Below are positions 39,610-41,724 of a stretch of DNA of 41,724 bases, piece after piece. The first letter of the stretch is position 1. Each line of letters opens with the position of its first letter. The position numbers and the translations under genes are program-made. A model generated the notes under the pieces. That model was given only the letters and a program-made list of their open reading frames with translations, did no database searches and was not told the DNA's origin. Where the stretch lies: positions 1 to 41,724 of the forward strand of contig CAICTM010000947.1 of assembly GCA_903772945.1 (NCBI GenBank), written 5' to 3'. The DNA comes from Seminavis robusta (lineage: Eukaryota; Bacillariophyta; Bacillariophyceae; Naviculales; Naviculaceae).

Positions 39610-40119
39610 AGAGGGAGTTTTATGGAGCGACACGCCAATAAACCGGCAAGAGACGCTTGCATGTGCGAGGAATTCAATTTCAGAATTCAAATTCACAGCT
39701 GAACTAAAGTATCGAGGACACAAACATACATTGAGAGCGTGCCATCTTTCTGAGACGACAAAGGCTAGATCGATCGGGCTGCATGAAATCTTGCGCTCGT
39801 GGGACTTTGTCATTGGGCATTTTCCAGCTAGCTGCGAGATGGCTCGTGCACACGGAGAAAAGGATTCGTTGGTTGGTTCCATGAGCGCCTTCCTGCATGG
39901 CTGGCTGGGGTCTGAGTGGTGGCACATGTGCCAATGGCTACTCATACTGGTTTACCACTGGCTGTTTCCAACCTACAGGCGGCACATTAAACTGATGTAT
40001 GCTGGGCAGCTTCGAAAGAAGGACACCTCGTGCGAAGTTGGGGCGTTTTTGGCATGATTTTCTCATGCATACGCAGTGGGTGCACTGGGTACAACGACAA
40101 GGCTGCCTCAATGTACTAG

Positions 40120-40416
40120 TACACGTTCTGTCGGTCCACATGGCAGGTGAACAAAGTTGACAAAGACGACAATTCCAATCTACAGTTCTACGTCATGGCA
40201 GCGGGCATACCGGTAGAACACCATACCACGGGAAAGGTGGCTCACAAACTCAAATGTACGCCCATTCAAATGAGTACCAATGAATTTATTGACGAACGAT
40301 TGTTATTCTACTGGAATACCGGTACCGAGTCAGTGGAAGGGACTGTGTTGACTGTTTCGTTGTGGCGCGCCATAACCCAGTGGGCGTACGTTCGATTTTG
40401 GCAGACACTGGTGTGA
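40120..40416 (+). pseudogene. coding-like fragment, unidentified
   Basis: The frame is open from 40120 (after a TAG at 40117) to a stop at 40416 and reads like genuine protein (FYVMAAGIPVEHHTTGKVAH and YWNTGTESVEGTVLTVSLWR), yet it lacks an ATG at its start. Upstream, coding-like stretches in other frames at ~39700-40057 and ~39990-40150 may be earlier exons or frameshifted parts. I could not find a convincing splice pair, nor recognise the family. It is either the last exon of a gene I cannot model or a decayed gene. Confidence 0.3.
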
Positions 40417-40602
40417 TGACTGTGACGTCCAGCCGGAAAGCAAGAAGAGCTCGTTCGGACTAAGCCCTGTCTTTTCAGCACTCAATGCACCCACTTGCAG
40501 CCTTTCCATTTCCTGCTGCCCTTTTTGACACACTTTTGAGCGTCTAGATCATAGGTCTTTCTCTCTGGCATGGCAAACAGGACCTAGTGAAAACGAAGAA
40601 GG

Positions 40603-40950
40603 ATGAGGAGAATGAAGCACAAGCCATTACTGATCGAAGTATCGCTCTTTGAATATATTGTCAATCGGCAATGCAAGGCAATTGAATTGAGCCCACTCGA
40701 CTATCTATCGATGATCTACTATCTGATTAGTTATCGCGGCTGGCCCTCTAACGAAGATTTAATCGTCGAGGTGATCCAAATGTTTCTTCGTCCTTCGACA
40801 TTGCCTCAAGGTGTCCGTGGTTCTGGTGGGGCTCGTGGCTCGCGGAGCGGCGGCGGTGGCGCCAAGGGAAGAAGCACCGCAACCCGGCCAAACAGGGGCA
40901 GCGGAGACTTGAGGGGAATGCCTCAGATACGACGTACTGCCGCGCAGTAG
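40603..40950 (+). CDS. small hypothetical ORF with Gly/Arg-rich tail
   Basis: The frame is 115 residues. Residues ~1-70 are mixed and helix-prone (LIEVSLFEYIVNRQC and DYLSMIYYLISYRG). The remainder is Gly/Arg/Ser-rich with RGSGGARGSRSGGGG, like RGG-type nucleic-acid-binding tails. No upstream exon or known domain is recognised. It could be part of the unresolved gene or pseudogene just before it. Confidence 0.3.
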   Translation: MRRMKHKPLLIEVSLFEYIVNRQCKAIELSPLDYLSMIYYLISYRGWPSNEDLIVEVIQMFLRPSTLPQGVRGSGGARGSRSGGGGAKGRSTATRPNRGSGDLRGMPQIRRTAAQ

Positions 40951-41217
40951 CCAAGGTTTGCAGTCCGCGCGTGCGTGCTTATCCCAGTGCGGCCCAGAAG
41001 ATGCAAGGAGACTCCAGCAGATCGAGATCTCTCCTTTTTCCTAACTATGCTCTTGCTAAGGAAAAGTCGTTCGATGTTACGAACTGAGGTCGATGTGAAG
41101 GATGACATGGTGGGGAGTTCGACGTAAAAGTATGAACTAAAATAGAGGGGAATTACGCTACGAGGTAGATCTTCATTAGGGTTGAGGTTGATCTCGATGT
41201 GACATCGCGATCACATC

Positions 41218-41711
41218 TCACACTCCCTCATCAACCGAGAACCATCTTGAAATAGTAGCGAATTCGTACTCGAACTGCATCTCGTCGTTTCGTTGTAACA
41301 GTACTAGATGTAACATAGAGTGGGGCCGGTTCCCCTTTTTGTTGTCGTAGTCACTTCGCGAGCTCGTTGTTGGGTCCAATGCGATGACGAGCGCTGATAT
41401 GCTCTTTGAGCTCTTCGACGTCGTCCGCACTGACTCCAGGGTAGAACTCCTGATTGCCTTGATGTAGAGGTGTACGGCAATCGCATCCACCGCGGGCGCG
41501 TGCCGGAGTTGGCAAACTTGATGACACCACGCGAAAAGTGCTTCATAAGGATAGCGGTCGAGTGCGTGCCCAGATGTCGCTCGGCTTGAGTAGAGGTCGA
41601 CCTTGTTCTCATTCTTGACCTTTCTGTCAAGATGATAGCGGGGCGCAGCTTCTCGAACTGTTCGAACGCAATCTTGGTTGGAACAGTAGCACGTGCTCCA
41701 AGGTCGATCAT
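41218..41711 (-). pseudogene. frameshifted coding-like sequence at the window edge
   Basis: On the minus strand, three successive frames each look coded for part of the way: about 41711-41600 (MIDLGARATVPTKIAFEQF), about 41560-41490 (MKHFSRGVIKFANSGTRP) and about 41450-41340 (EFYPGVSADDVEELKEHISA, ending in a stop). Small indels near 41480-41500 would join them. This suggests a decayed gene or retroelement gag-like region, cut by or ending near the window edge. No family is recognised. Confidence 0.3.
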
Positions 41712-41724
41712 CTCTTCTTTTTTT

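Noticed and set aside
40340..40360. gtgttgactgt as a second MITE end
   Set aside because: Only 11 bases resemble the transposon end at 9044-9056; there is no partner end, no TA border and it lies in a coding-like frame.

Overview
This is nuclear DNA of a eukaryote with compact genes, most likely a pennate diatom. The grounds are: short 60-100 base GT-AG introns; leucine-rich-repeat (LRR) membrane proteins of the diatom kind, with a disordered N-terminus, one membrane helix, an LRR N-cap and plant-type LRRs but no kinase; an ionotropic glutamate receptor without an amino-terminal Venus-flytrap domain; and a Crypton-type tyrosine recombinase. LRR-rich genomes such as Seminavis robusta are where I would look first. 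That species guess is inference, not a database result.

Layout. 1-5.1 kb is gene-poor: decayed coding-like sequence on the minus strand, a 42-base tandem duplication and one doubtful secreted-protein ORF. 5.1-12.9 kb carries two plus-strand genes for long, disordered Ser/Arg/Lys-rich proteins that look like distant tandem paralogues. Between them lies a 472-base non-autonomous transposon with inverted ends and a TA target duplication. 13.0-14.3 kb is a minus-strand MYND-like zinc finger gene. A 230-base element with 16-base perfect inverted ends separates it from the divergent LRR gene A (14.8-17.3 kb). 18.7-21.1 kb is a single-ORF Crypton-like recombinase, with a small KOW/SH3-like plus coiled-coil ORF placed tail-to-tail behind it (21.16-21.65 kb). 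22.3-22.95 kb is a diverged ~150-base satellite, and 23.3-23.75 kb a repeated exon-like module. 24.8-25.6 kb is a four-helix membrane protein. 26.5-29.2 kb is LRR gene B (minus), 31.1-33.0 kb the glutamate-receptor-like channel (minus), 34.5-37.2 kb LRR gene C (minus), and 38.0-39.6 kb a fucosyltransferase-like type II Golgi enzyme (plus). The last 2 kb holds coding-like fragments I could not identify.

How it fits together. There is no operon logic. The main themes are cell-surface sensing (three LRR proteins, the channel, the four-helix protein) and local genome turnover. LRR A and C lie in inverted orientation. They share a ~500-base 3' flank at about 95% or better, although their last exon is only about 80% identical. 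The last two exons of A instead resemble B. This points to gene conversion or exon shuffling inside the cluster. Each LRR gene has two introns at identical positions (phase 1, then phase 0). Reading through them explains why no single open frame covers a whole gene.
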